Shown piece by piece: positions 33,409 through 44,613 of a stretch of DNA of 64,000 nucleotides; position 1 is the stretch's first letter, and the number at the start of each line of letters is the position of its first letter. The position numbers and the translations under genes were made by a program. The DNA comes from Phlebotomus papatasi (Eukaryota; Arthropoda; Insecta; Diptera; Psychodidae). The stretch covers positions 50,230,712 to 50,294,711 of the forward strand of contig NC_077224.1 in assembly GCF_024763615.1 (NCBI RefSeq), given 5' to 3'. A model generated the notes under the pieces. It saw only the letters and a program-made list of their open reading frames with translations, did not search any database and was not told where the DNA came from.

Positions 33409-33939
33409 TAACTATCCTTTTCGTGAACTTGTTCACTTTTGTGTAACTCTGTCGATTTGTTTGAACTTCAAACGGATTTTTACGTAAGCTCTCTCTGATA
33501 TACCTTCGAATCGGTACAGAAAAAACCTGAATCGGAGAAGGCTCTCAAATCAGGAAGGTTACTATTGAACGAGATAATTAAATCTTTCATTCAAAGACTA
33601 GTTCATCTCACCTGCTAACAAAATATTATTTAATTTATTGACTCCAGATGAATTTGCACTGAATACTACCGCTAAGGTAGTATTTTCAAAAAAGGTCTCC
33701 GAAAACTAGATCCCAACGATTGAATTTTTAAAATTTTCCAAGGAAAATTTCAGTAAATATAGTTGAAGTTTTGAATGCTTACATGATTAAGTAAGAGGTT
33801 AAATAAAATATTTATTTATATGAAAAAAATATTAAGAAAATATATGGTGTTTTTGTGATCTACGTAACTCCTTTAACATATTGAGCGAGTTCTAATTTAT
33901 TAAGGAAGAATTTACAATGATCACTGGGTAATGACTTTA

Positions 33940-35011
33940 TAGGGGAGACCGGGGTAGTATTAGCCAACAAATGAAATTTTTCATTGCGTATAATGTCCAA
34001 TGCACAATAACTTTTGTTTGTAAACATGTTTTCAAAATTTCCCATGACAATGAGCGAGATGACTAGATCTAGATCTCAGTCACTCTCATTGAAATGTCAA
34101 AAACATGTATACAAAACAAAAGTTATTGTGCGCTAGGTATAATTTGAAAAAAAAAAGTTTTTTATCAGGCTGATTATTTTAATGTTTACTTTATATAAAT
34201 AAAGATTACCCCAATATTTATGCTATCGGAAAGTATAATATCAAATTATCTAACTGTGCTATCACTCTAAGATTTTTTCAATTTCTAAATTCAAATAATT
34301 TTTCAGATGAATTATTCCTATAAGTTATTTTGCATTAAAAATCATTTGAATTGATAGATTTTCGCTTATTAATTGATATAAACTAATATTTGGCCCACCA
34401 AAACATGTTTAAACATGCTAAAACAGCATAAATGTGGTTGCTCAATTAAATTTGAATTCAGCAATTTAAAATATTAAAATTGCTCATTCATATCAATTTT
34501 ATTGCAGTTAAACAAGTAGCCTTTTGAATCAAATTGTTCTTATTAAATTTATTCACTCGTGATTAATTATTATTTATGGCAAAAAAAATAAGTACAGTGA
34601 TAAGTGATAAACTTGTACGCGAGTGAAGCTTGAGTATCGGGAGTAATTTGCTGAGTTCCTCCAAAGCAATTCGAAGGAAATTGTTGTGTCAAGAAATTCA
34701 TGAGCCCCCTTGCCTACAACCCCTTTTTCCTCTGGCTTTGGGGATTCTTTTGCATATCAGATAAGTGACTTTAAAGACATTTTAAGTACTATCACAAATT
34801 TTCCGGAGTCATTCACAATCAAAAATCTTTTGGCACCATTTAAAATTGAGCAAATTTCTTGCAAAATGTGTCCTGGCTGTGAGAATTTTCAAGTAAATTC
34901 TAGAAATCTTATAATGCTCAATTGGCTCAATTGAATTTAAAATTAAATTGTGAAAATCCTAGTGTGATAGTACCCTAATACGCGTGGCTTTTTCTTCCCC
35001 AGTTTCTCCTA
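33940..35011. mobile_element. 1072-bp TAGGGGAGACC TIR element
   Basis: Left TAGGGGAGACCGGGGTAGTA, right inverted TAGGAGAAACTGGGG. It shares ATTAGCCAACAAATG and TTCATTGCGTATAAT with the 219-bp MITE at 12272. A palindromic MITE is nested at 33994-34139. No transposase frame. Confidence 0.65.
33994..34139. mobile_element. Palindromic TGCCCA MITE, copy 2 (146 bp, TAA duplication)
   Basis: Left TGTCCAATGCACAATAACTT, right inverted TACCTAGCGCACAATAACTT, with TAA at 33991-33993 and 34140-34142. The paralogous empty site in the 12272 MITE reads GCGTATAATTAG, which confirms the 3-bp duplication. Confidence 0.9.
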
Positions 35012-37045
35012 TTGTAAGAAATTCACGTCGAACTTTATATTTTTAAGTAAATCATCTTCGCTGGAGATTTCTTCTAATGTCAAATAGATCAATTAATATC
35101 TGCTTCAATGGATTCTACATATTGTGTGTTTTGTCCAAATGGAACATTTTAACACTTTGTAACGCAAATTACGTGCACATATGCAAAGACTATTACTGCA
35201 AAATGCTCCATTAGGCCATAATGCAAGAAATCTGCTGTCAGCATTACTATAAATCATTGTGATTGGGCACCTGAATTTTTTCTAAAAGAATAAACGATTC
35301 TCTCATAATTGGCGCAAATAATGAATAATTTACAACACGAAAGTGCCATTGAATGAGCTTGCATTTTAGCAAAACCCTAAATCCAATTAGCCGTCTTGGG
35401 GTCTTTTGTGTGCTACCTAAATCTGTAAATGATACGTCAAACTCCGACTTTGTGAATTCTTCAACAGTACCTTCGCACATGGCGATATAATGAGGAAAAA
35501 GTTGTTATAAAAAAGCTAAAAAAGGGTTAAAAAAAAAAAAGAGTTAGACAGAAAAAAGAGGTTGTTTGTGGAGGAAAAGAAGAAAATTGAATAATTTGAA
35601 TTTTAACAATTCATCCACCACAATTTCAGCACAAAACCCTCCCTCCACATTCTCTGAAGCAATAGCACTTAAAAACACTTTTATTAGATGAACCAGCAGG
35701 AGAATAATATTTCCCAAAAAGTTTGAACGAAAGGCGAGTGTGAATGGGGAGTATTAAATGACGGTGTGCACGTTAAAAAAGTTTTAATTAGTCTCATTCA
35801 TATTAAAATGGACTGTTTATTGCAATAAAACCGACCCCTTTCCCTCTGGGCCGGCACATGTACTACAATTTCAGAGGAGTCTGCAGAGTTTTTGGGGGTA
35901 GCAAAGTGGCATGGGGTTGAAAGTAAAGTGGAGCAACAAGAACCTCATTGTCGGAAAGGGGTGGCCTTCATGAGGAGTTTTAGTTATTGGGTCTTGGAGG
36001 TGTGGATGGATCTGGTGGACGTGTTTTCGATCCAACTCAAGCTATGTCTGGGCCCAGGAGTGTCTCGGTACCTGATATGTGGCGGAGAATGTGTGGTGGA
36101 ACTGCTGGAGCATAGAGGAATGACGAAAATTAAAGGGAAATAATGAGATGGCATGATTATATATAACAAGACATTTATACGTGTATTTGAAACCTATTAA
36201 GAAAGCGTCCCTCTTCTAAAGTTGCTGACTTTCAAAAATGTCCACAGGACCTTGGATATATGTAGAATTTAGGTGCAGAAATTCTCAAATTCATACTACA
36301 TACAGTCAACAACAGAAAACATCTACCGAAAAAAATATTGCATAAATGTTGTGTAATTATTTGTTCATGTTTTATGAAAATGCAGGCCATTGGAAGAACC
36401 TTTCCCCTAAAACTAGATCTTGATGGAAGCAATTTATACATTCCATTTTCCGACAAATATTCCAATTCTTTACGCGAATTTTGTTACAAAAACACCTTTT
36501 AAACAATGAATTGCTTCCGAGGATCAATATTGAAGATTGTGCTCTAAAAACCTCAAGTTGTTATCTATAACCATTTGGCCTAAACATAAAGCTCTGGCGT
36601 AAAATGTTTCAGTACTTTGATTTTTTAGCTAAAATACTGTAAATTGTAAACGTATTGTAAAATGTAAGTGCTAATTGTAAATACAAGGAATATCTAATTG
36701 ACATATTTTTCTTAAAAAATTATTTCTCTATAACTTACAACAAACTATTTTTTCTCCATTTCCAAGAAAGCCGTTGGATATGCTTTTTAAGCTACTTTGG
36801 AAGCTGCTGAAAAGACAGAAAAGGCAAACTGGAGATGAGGTGGTTGAGTCAATGTGTTTCAATCTTCTCATATTCACAGCTGAAGTATGATTTTCCAATA
36901 ATGCCTTTCCTAAAAGGTATAGTAATACTATTTGCACAAAATGTCGTTGGTGCTCGAAGAATTCAAACCCAGTTTCGAATTTTGAAACTAAATTTTTACA
37001 GAGGGTTGCGAATATTTCTGAAATATGACACTGAAGCTGTTAAAA
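35012..37045. other. Single-copy-looking DNA
   Basis: No repeat partner. A GC-richer patch at 35890-36145 has an 83-codon plus-strand frame without recognisable domain or splice context; it is left unannotated as a gene. Confidence 0.3.
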
Positions 37046-37299
37046 CTCTGAGAAAAAAAAGCGGCTGCGATTAGCTTTTTTTTCGTCATAACTTTAACAC
37101 TTTTTAGGTGTAAAATATATCAACATTTTTTAATGTAAATTTTACACCTTTTAAGGGTAAAATCAACATGAAAGAAGGGTAACTTTAACACATAATACAC
37201 CTAAAAAGGGTAATATTTACACCGTTTTCGGATCAGTACTGCAGGGTAAATTTAACATTTCCGGAAAGTTATTTTAACTTTTTCGAATTTCTCTCAGTG
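37046..37299 (-). mobile_element. CACTGAG MITE, copy C (254 bp, inverted)
   Basis: Reverse orientation; the left boundary is CTCTGAGAAAA and the right is TTTCTCTCAGTG. Interior matches the other copies. The TA at the left has decayed. Confidence 0.8.
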
Positions 37300-37309
37300 A
37301 AGATTTATA

Positions 37310-37834
37310 CAATCCCGAAGACTTCCGAAAAACCAAAATTCTGAAAAGGCGAGTATCCAGAAAGCTAGACTTTCGAAAGGCCAAAATTACGAAAAGTTAA
37401 AATCCAGAAAAGCCAAAATCCTGAAAAGACCAAAATCCCTAAAGCCAAAATCCCAAAAAGCCAAAATCCCGAAAATTCAAAATCCCTAAAAACCAAAAGC
37501 CCGAAAAGTCAAAATCCCGAAAAGGCAAAATCCAGAAAGTCAAGCTCCCAAATCAAAATCCCAAAAAACCAAAATATCGAAAAGCCAAAATCCCGAAAAG
37601 CCAAAAGACTGAAAAATCAAAATCTCAAAAAGCCAAAATTCCGAAAGTCAAAACTGCATCATAGTTATATACTTCTGCGATTGCATCCACCTTTTCTGGA
37701 GCCAAAAAGAAATTTTCTATGTTTTGCGAAATTCCTTTATACAATATCCTTCGTATAATTTCGTCCATTTCAGGATTTTGACTATCTGGATTTTGGTGTT
37801 CGGGATTTTGGGCCTCGGGATTTTGGCAGGAACC
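37310..37834. mobile_element. CCAAAATCCCGAA element with expanded minisatellite
   Basis: Left half is roughly twenty imperfect copies of a 16-bp unit CCAAAATCCCGAAAAG (about 37320-37650). Then comes the family core (TTCGTCCATTTCAGGATTTT) and three inverted GGGATTTTGG units before GGCAGGAACC. The copies at 24584 and 53902 have only four or five units, so unit number varies between copies. Confidence 0.72.
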
Positions 37835-38179
37835 GATTCAATGATTTTGATGGGAATTTTAATGGAAGAAGAATATTATAAGCGTCATAGCTTTGTTTTG
37901 CAGACACTATGCAGACGAACCGAGAAGTAAAAATGTCTTTTTCTTTGGTTTTCGATACCGGTATCCTATTTTTTTTTAATTCTAGCAGTGAATGATGCAA
38001 ATGAAGTTTTTTTGTCAATTTTTTCAACAAATGATCATATTTGATAAAGAAATTTCTAAAGGAATAACTGCAGGAAATGTTGATACTACAAAACCATGGA
38101 AACTCAATTACATAATAAAATTGAACGTGATTGTTTTACCTAAACTGCAGAATTTTCAAACCTAAAAGATGACCATATA

Positions 38180-38516
38180 CAGTAGAGCCTCGCTATAGGC
38201 CATATTTGGTTCCAGATTTGACACTTGGGTCGCACTATAGTCCATGTCATTTTTTAAAATTATCAACGTCTTTTAGTATTGAAATTGCTCGACGGCTTCC
38301 ACTTTCTTTGCGATTGTGGTACTTGTCCTTGCTCTCCTCATTATGGATCACAATTATCCCAACTACTCAATAAAGTTTGCCAAAAATGTTAAAATAATTA
38401 TGACAACATTGCATGTCGCGTACTAAAAAACATAACCTAACTTAAAATCAGTGTTTTGAAATCAACGGTCGGTAAGTGGTGGACTATAGAGCGATGGCCT
38501 ATACCAGGGTCTACTG
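38180..38516. mobile_element. CAGTAGAGCCTCGC MITE (337 bp)
   Basis: Left CAGTAGAGCCTCGCTATAGG, right inverted CAGTAGACCCTGGTATAGG, flanked by TA (38178-38179, 38517-38518). A second internal ACTATAG word pair reinforces the foldback. Confidence 0.82.
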
Positions 38517-38548
38517 TAGAGTTATTCCCAATCAAAGACGCTCTAAAT

Positions 38549-38686
38549 CAGAGGTGTAGGTGTGCAAGAACCATTTCAAACCGAACATACGTTAAATGAA
38601 AAAAATTGTACGCAAATGGACAATACGCTACTTGGACAAACTTATTTTGACATTTATTCGGTTTCAAACGGTTTTGCACACCCCTG
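38549..38686. mobile_element. hAT-type MITE, copy 2 (138 bp)
   Basis: CAGAGGTGTAGGTGTGCA at the left, inverted CAGGGGTGTGCAAAACCG at the right. Flanking octamers CTCTAAAT and ATCTAAAT agree at seven of eight places. Same family as 15467-15596. Confidence 0.85.
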
Positions 38687-40076
38687 ATCTAAATACTTTA
38701 CCTGTAAACATTTATGAACTTGTATAGATTTACTGAATTATAAAAAAGATATTAAACAACTAATAATATGTAAACGATATTTTAATGACTTGCGCCAATA
38801 TTTTTGATTCTTAGTGTTTGAAGAGTTGAGATTACCTTACCAGTCGCATGAAAATGGAGGAGATCGGTATGAAAATCAATACAATGTGATACTTTCCTAT
38901 CTCTCACTTTCCATCTATATAGAATATTGTTAACTGGACTCTGACCAGGGGTTTGGGAAATCTGAATCTTCTGAGTTGAGTATAGCTCCTGAACTCACTC
39001 AGTCTTACGAAGCAGACTCTCCTCCAGATTGCTGTACAAGACTAATTGGCGTGGAAGTTGGCCCATAGAAAGTTCATCCACGTGCCTCTGGCTTTCTTTT
39101 GACACTGTGTCAAGGATATCTTGTAATCGCAAATTGAGGTCATCATTGTTCTTCGCTCACGCAAACTCATGTCAATCCATCCTCCTCAAAACATTTTCGG
39201 TCCACTTCTTCAAAATCTCCAAAACAGCCCATTTGGAATGAAAGAAATAAAACGAGAAACCTATTAATAAAGAAAACATTCTCATTATCAGAATGAGTTC
39301 TTCGTCATGAAGAATTTCTCAGACTCTATTTAGATGGCGCGTGGCATGAATCCTAAATGATCACGGTGAATTTTATTATCTTTTAAATTTGAGCACTTTT
39401 AGAACAGACATGTGCAAGAAACAGAGTGCATTTCATCATTAATTTTATTTCGTATTAAACGTGTCAAACGTTTAAGTATTAATAATTGTTTCAGGCGTTG
39501 AAGAATAGTGCTTTAGGTATATGTATAACGAAGTCATATTGGATATACAATAAAAAAGACCTGAATATTTTCAAAAGACGAAAGTCATTTTAAAATTAAC
39601 CAAAAAACAAAATGGTTTTTGAAGAGTTAAAAGAGGATGACGAGGAATTAGTCATTGGGGGAGTCGGGTGGAGGGTGCCGTCATCCGATATTTCTTGCCC
39701 TTTGGCATCTAGTACAGCAGGTAACAACAGAATAGTAGAAAAGTTATTCAAGAAATAAAATTATTCATCAATAAAATTAAACTCTGAAAAATAAAACTAA
39801 AATTAAGCTTTACTTGCATTTTTTTTGATCTGTTTTAGCGTCTTTGCGAAAACTACTTTCCTTTTAAAAAGTCTTCACTTTTATACGATGTAAGAACGAT
39901 TTTTTAAGAGTTTTATTCAAATACTTAAAAAAAAATATGAAGATAATGTAAAAACCTAGCCTGAAATAAAAAGTTTTATCATGTTTTTGTCAATCGAATA
40001 ATAAAATGTGTCACAAAATATTTATTTCAATATTTAATTAATAAATGTAAAGAGACACTTTGGTTGATATACTTTC

Positions 40077-40078
<2 letters not shown>
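38687..40078. other. AT-rich DNA, nothing recognised
   Basis: No repeat partner and no supported gene. Confidence 0.3.

Positions 40079-40112
<34 letters not shown>
40079..40112. repeat. (CT)17 microsatellite
   Basis: Uninterrupted CT dinucleotide run of 34 bp, likely polymorphic. Confidence 0.95.
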
Positions 40113-40114
<2 letters not shown>

Positions 40115-40186
40115 TTTCATTTGAATTTTATTTTTACAGATCACTTATTATTGATAATTCTGTAAAAAAAAAACAGAAAGATTAAT

Positions 40187-40459
40187 TTTATGTGTCGACA
40201 ATTAAATTGATTTTTCATCAGAGATTCTTTGGAATCTCAGCCACTATCATTCGAGGGGAAACCAAACCTCACCTGATTGAGCTCAAACTTCACAGGATGT
40301 TCGTGAATAAAAAAGTAGATAAAATATCCATTTTATCCGGAATAATTTTATCCGTTTGCCTCTGGAGGTTGGTCACCAACGCTAAGACGGCGGTGGACGC
40401 AATACTGTACATTGTAGATATTTTTGGAGAGTGAATAAATAAATAAATAAATAAATAAA
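40187..40459 (+). mobile_element. LINE-like 3' tail with conserved hairpin core, copy A
   Basis: A 41-bp core (40360-40400) is identical to 55006-55046. It contains the hairpin GTTGGTCACCAAC and the word ACGGCGGTGGACGC. After it comes a unique spacer and an AATA repeat tail (40433-40459). This matches the 3' end of a non-LTR retroelement or a SINE that borrows one. The reading frame across the core ends with a stop just before the tail. The 5' boundary is approximate. Confidence 0.6.
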
Positions 40460-42189
40460 AATAATAAAAAGGAGGAATAAAAAGAAGGAAAAAGGAAAAA
40501 TAAAAGAAAATTCACATTATTCGAAGGCATGAACGTTCGAAGGGATAGAACTTTCCCCTATATTCGATTGCGAATTAAATTCCGAGGGTAACCTAGAGTG
40601 TTTTAAGCACTTCGAAGAATCTCAGATACTAAAACTTGTTAGGGTCTATCATTGCGATCTCTGGTTTTGCTTTTATTCCTTCGTGCAACCTTAAAGTGAT
40701 GGAAAGTTTTTTTTGTTTGCTTTCTCCAACTGAAAGTTTGCCCTTTCACTGGAAGTGTCCAACAAAGTTCAATTTGTGCCTCTTAACCTCAACCTCATAA
40801 CTTTTCTCTCCTGTGCAAATGGTCTCCCTGGGAAATACTTCCCCAATGCCCCAACATTGATGTGTTATTTGAAAAACTGCACAGACCACGTACAGGTCAT
40901 CATTTTAGTCTGACCTCGTCGATAGACAGATCAAATTCACATCTTCGACCACCCCAGCGTCACCTTTTTTTTTCATAGATATTTTGGTGATGCACCTGGA
41001 AATGGTGAAGATGATGATGAAAAGCCATTTGGTAATTGAATGCTTCCCACATAAATGTTTTCTAATTAAATTTGCAAACTATTTCCACTGTGCTTCATCT
41101 AGCTTAGTGGTTTACAGCACTCTGAGAAATGCAGGCGACCTCCCATTTTAATCCACCACTTCTCAAACCCCATGCTGAGAAAATCAAATAAATTTTAGTG
41201 CATGAAATTCTGCAAAGTTACTGTTCATTTTTGAGAGGGTAGATGGGAAATTACATAGGAAATTTATTACGACACTGTATTGCTAATAATGTTTGAATAT
41301 TTAGAAATTTGCACGCGTTCTTAACTTCGGAATAACTTGAACAGTTATCGCTGTGCAATTTTCTTGCAATTTCCACTTAGTTTGTCTCAAATATCTCACA
41401 TATTCGCCCACCTTTTGCCATCATACCGCCCGCCAAATTGCATGAAATAGTGGTTGGTTGAGGGGAGCTCACATATTGACACTCCCCATTCTGTTCCACC
41501 AGTTCGACTCCATTGAGAAATTCCTCCTTCGCGGGCAGAACATTGCAGCAACTGTGGTTTTCACCCACAGTCTCTCAACTGTTATCTCGTTAAGAATGGA
41601 TTAGGTCCTACGTGTTCAGAATACATTGACAATTTAAAAAGGAATTCACCGTGCACTTTCAATATTTTGCTGTATACACGAAGTCCATTCGACCCACAGA
41701 ATGTTTTGATAGAGTCTCCTTGGTGGTGGCCTTATGCAAAAATATCTGCCAAATGTTGGTACTCAAACATCCCTCCTTGGAAAACACTTTAAAAAATTCT
41801 GGACAGAATATTTAATAAACCAAATATTTGTCAAATGAACTGGTGCATTAAGTAAATTAATGCTGTGGCGTGAAAGCATATCTTACAAATGTAGAAAAAT
41901 TATTCAGAGTGCATAGAAAAAGAGGTCAAAATAAGTAAATAATATAATAATAATATTAAATAATAATAGTATATAATAAGTAAATATCTATTTTAGTTAA
42001 GGTCTAATTTTGACTTTCTTTGATCGAATTGATCGAAAGTCCTGTTTAATAAGAGAAGTAATAAAATAGTATTAAGTATACTACTTATGTGTCAAGGTCT
42101 CTACACATTTGGAACATTTTTATCAAAATTTGTTTTTTTGAAGAAAATTCCCTGTAGTGCTCTAAGTGGAAGTATCAAAATTCTGTTTG
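40460..42189. other. Single-copy-looking DNA
   Basis: No repeat partner. Mixed-composition sequence with CA/TG-rich patches; possibly host intergenic or regulatory DNA. Frames do not exceed 63 codons. Confidence 0.3.
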
Positions 42190-42273
42190 TTCATTTGTGT
42201 GTTAACACACCTAGAGGCCAAGCGATTAGAGATAGAGACCTGGGACTTTCGGATGCACCCCCCCCCCCCCCCC
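42190..42273 (-). repeat. R1 3'-block fragment followed by C16
   Basis: On the minus strand the words GGTCTCTATCTCTAATCGCT and CCTCTAGGTG correspond to the conserved R1 block. It abuts a run of 16 C residues at 42258-42273. Confidence 0.5.
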
Positions 42274-42921
42274 GCTCTAAAAATGCCTACTTAACAATTA
42301 CTGGCCTTGGCTTGGTTTAGGAATAGCCACCAATAGGATCTGCTACATACTACAAAATTACAATTCTGTACCCCTAATGAACTGCCATCCTGGTCTTCGC
42401 TGTTGATCTATCGTAGTCTGAGGTATTCCTGAAAAAGTCTTTCCCCAATAAATGACTTGCTAGGCCAGGTTGTTCTTTTAATTACGAAACAGTTATAAGC
42501 TTTATTGCAAACTGTTATCTCTCGGTAGCAGACATACACCTTTTTGCCAGAATTATCTGGAATTCTCCATCCTAACATACGGTATCAAGAATCTGCCATA
42601 GAATGCTCCTCTCAAACTCAGTTGAAATCTCAGAAGAACCGCTCTTGGCAAATATATTAGGAATGGATGATTAGAAGCCTATTCAGTAAAAATTTCGTAT
42701 AATATTCTCATGATTCCCGATCTTAACACGGGAAATTTTCTTTTAACAAGAATATTATACTTTCGAGAAACCCTGTCAACCAGATTCCACTTCTACTCTT
42801 TATAAGAGGACCGTGAATAATTGAGATTCTACAACATTTCATGTTCTTTGATCACACATATAACATATCTTTTTTATCCTTTAATGGAAGTTAAATTGTG
42901 TAACTAAATATTTACATTCAC
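42274..42921. other. Unassigned DNA
   Basis: Nothing recognised apart from the inverted words GTATAATATTCTC and GAATATTATAC near 42700-42750. Confidence 0.25.
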
Positions 42922-43958
42922 TAGGGGAGACTGGGGCAAAAAGTCACAAATCGAAAATTTCAAAATTCAATATCTTCCAAGATAAAAGAGACAGCGGCTT
43001 AAAATTTTTCCATAGATAGCCTCCACATACCTTGTGCAATGTCGTAAGTTTCTTAGGATTCGAACAAGAAATTTAGAAAAAAGGAATGTTTGTCCTGTTT
43101 TTGAAATATTTTCCTTACAACAAATACCAATTTTTACCTATTTATTTTCCAAAATTGATGCATTGGTGAATATTTCCTAAATGATTTGGATTCTTTGAAT
43201 GCGAAGCGCCTATCCGTTTTAGCATTTTCTAAAAATTCTTTTCTCCAGAAATCCTTTTATTAAAAATGACTTGGGGTAAGAGTAATTAAGGATATGGGGT
43301 AAAAAGTAACAAAAACCGACAGTGATAGTGATGAAGATACGAAAAAGATTAATAATACGCACTGCTCTCTCTGAAGGATAAAACTTCTGTAGAGTTTTAC
43401 TGAATTTGAGATATTAAGTTTAAAAAGAACACAAAACACTTCTTTCCATTTTTTTATTTGTTTTTATTCTGCACTTCAGTGACATTTACTCGGCAATCCT
43501 TTGGCAAATTTCGTCAACTTCATCTCGCCCAATTCGCCATTTTCGGCTTTTCAAAATGGTTGAATAGAATTTTCTTTTTAAAAACAGCCTTTGGAAAATA
43601 ACTTAAACAGTGCTTTTCCTGTTCAGATAGAGAAAATCCTGTTCCACAAAGATGTAGGGAAATAAACTTTTTATGAAAATATGTCATCTAGTTATTTTTT
43701 AAATTTACGGGAGCACATAATACAGCGAATCAAAAATGATGATAATTTTTTACCCCATGCCTGATACTACTTTCCCCGGCATTTGTGAGAATGATCACAT
43801 AGAAAACGCAGAAAACGTCTTGATAATTTGTAAGGAAATCAAAAATAGAGAAAAAGACTTTCACGAAGTTGTAGAGCGGTAAATTTCCTATAAACCTGCG
43901 TTAATTAGAAATTTCTGGTGCGTAATTGTACAAAAATATCTGTTTTGTGACTTTTTCC
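42922..43958. mobile_element. TAGGGGAGACTGGGGC element, decayed right end
   Basis: Left TAGGGGAGACTGGGGCAAAA followed by AGTCACAAA. The inverted word TTTGTGACTTTTT at 43943-43957 marks the right end, but the terminal CCCCAGTCTCCCCTA is lost. GGGGTAAAAAGTAAC near 43298 and TTTTTTACCCCATG near 43748 are internal inverted echoes. No coding frame. Confidence 0.5.
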
Positions 43959-44420
43959 AAGTTTTATTTAAAGAAAAAGCAAAATAAAAGAACAATTTTT
44001 TTTTATAAATAAAGTCAGATTTATTGTAATAGCTTAGAAGGGACAGGGGCAGTATAACACATGGGATGGGTAGTTGTAAAAACTATCATTTTTCCATTAA
44101 TCATGAGTTATCAAAGAATAAAACAGGCATTCATAAATATTATAGGAATACTTATCCATTGAAAAAATAATCGACATACATTAAGTCATTTTGAACTAAA
44201 AAATCATATTTTCATAAAATTAAGAGATTTCATGTGTATGATCATTTAGAATTTTATATAAGAATGAATAAAAAAAAGATATATGAAAAATTTCACTAAA
44301 TCAGTTCTTTTTGATTATATTTTATTATATTTACTTTAGAAATTGAAAAATCTATTATTTTTAAGAGCTTTGTTAATATCTGCTGCAGGTTAAAAATTTT
44401 GTAAACGGTGAAAAATTCAC
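43959..44420. other. AT-rich DNA, nothing recognised
   Basis: Word GGGACAGGGGCAGTATAACA near 44040 may be a further decayed TIR end; no partner was found. Confidence 0.25.
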
Positions 44421-44613
44421 AGGGAGAGGTAGGGCTATATTGAGAAATAAAACTACAGTGAAAACGCTATTTTCTGCATATTCCTAAAGGGACCTGGCCA
44501 TAATTCAATTCAGATCCTTAATTGTGGTCTATCTAAATAACATTTTGTTCAAACCTAACTTTCTTTGGAAATACACGAAAAAATAGCGTTATCAATATAG
44601 CCCCACTTCCCCT
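44421..44613. mobile_element. GGGGCTATATTGA MITE (193 bp)
   Basis: Left AGGGAGAGGTAGGGCTATAT, right inverted TAGGGGAAGTGGGGCTATAT. Foldback with no coding capacity; end style similar to the TAGGGG elements. Confidence 0.65.

Larger units (their letters stand above)
32644..33570. mobile_element. GTTCAGTAATAACC element, copy E, interrupted twice
   Basis: Left end missing; the rest follows copy B. Two insertions break it: a 174-bp MITE (32798-32971) and the second CAGTAGAGTTCCTC MITE (33069-33408). The right end is GGTTACTATTGAAC. Confidence 0.72.

Noticed and set aside
37320..37650. CRISPR-like array
   Set aside because: The 16-bp units are directly contiguous and variable, with no spacers and no cas genes; it is a minisatellite inside a transposable element.
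40340..40440. C-terminal exon of a gene, from the shared LWRLVTNAKTAVDA peptide at two loci
   Set aside because: Identity covers only 41 bp, both are followed by A-rich tails, and one is a defined insertion inside a MITE; a retroelement tail explains it better.
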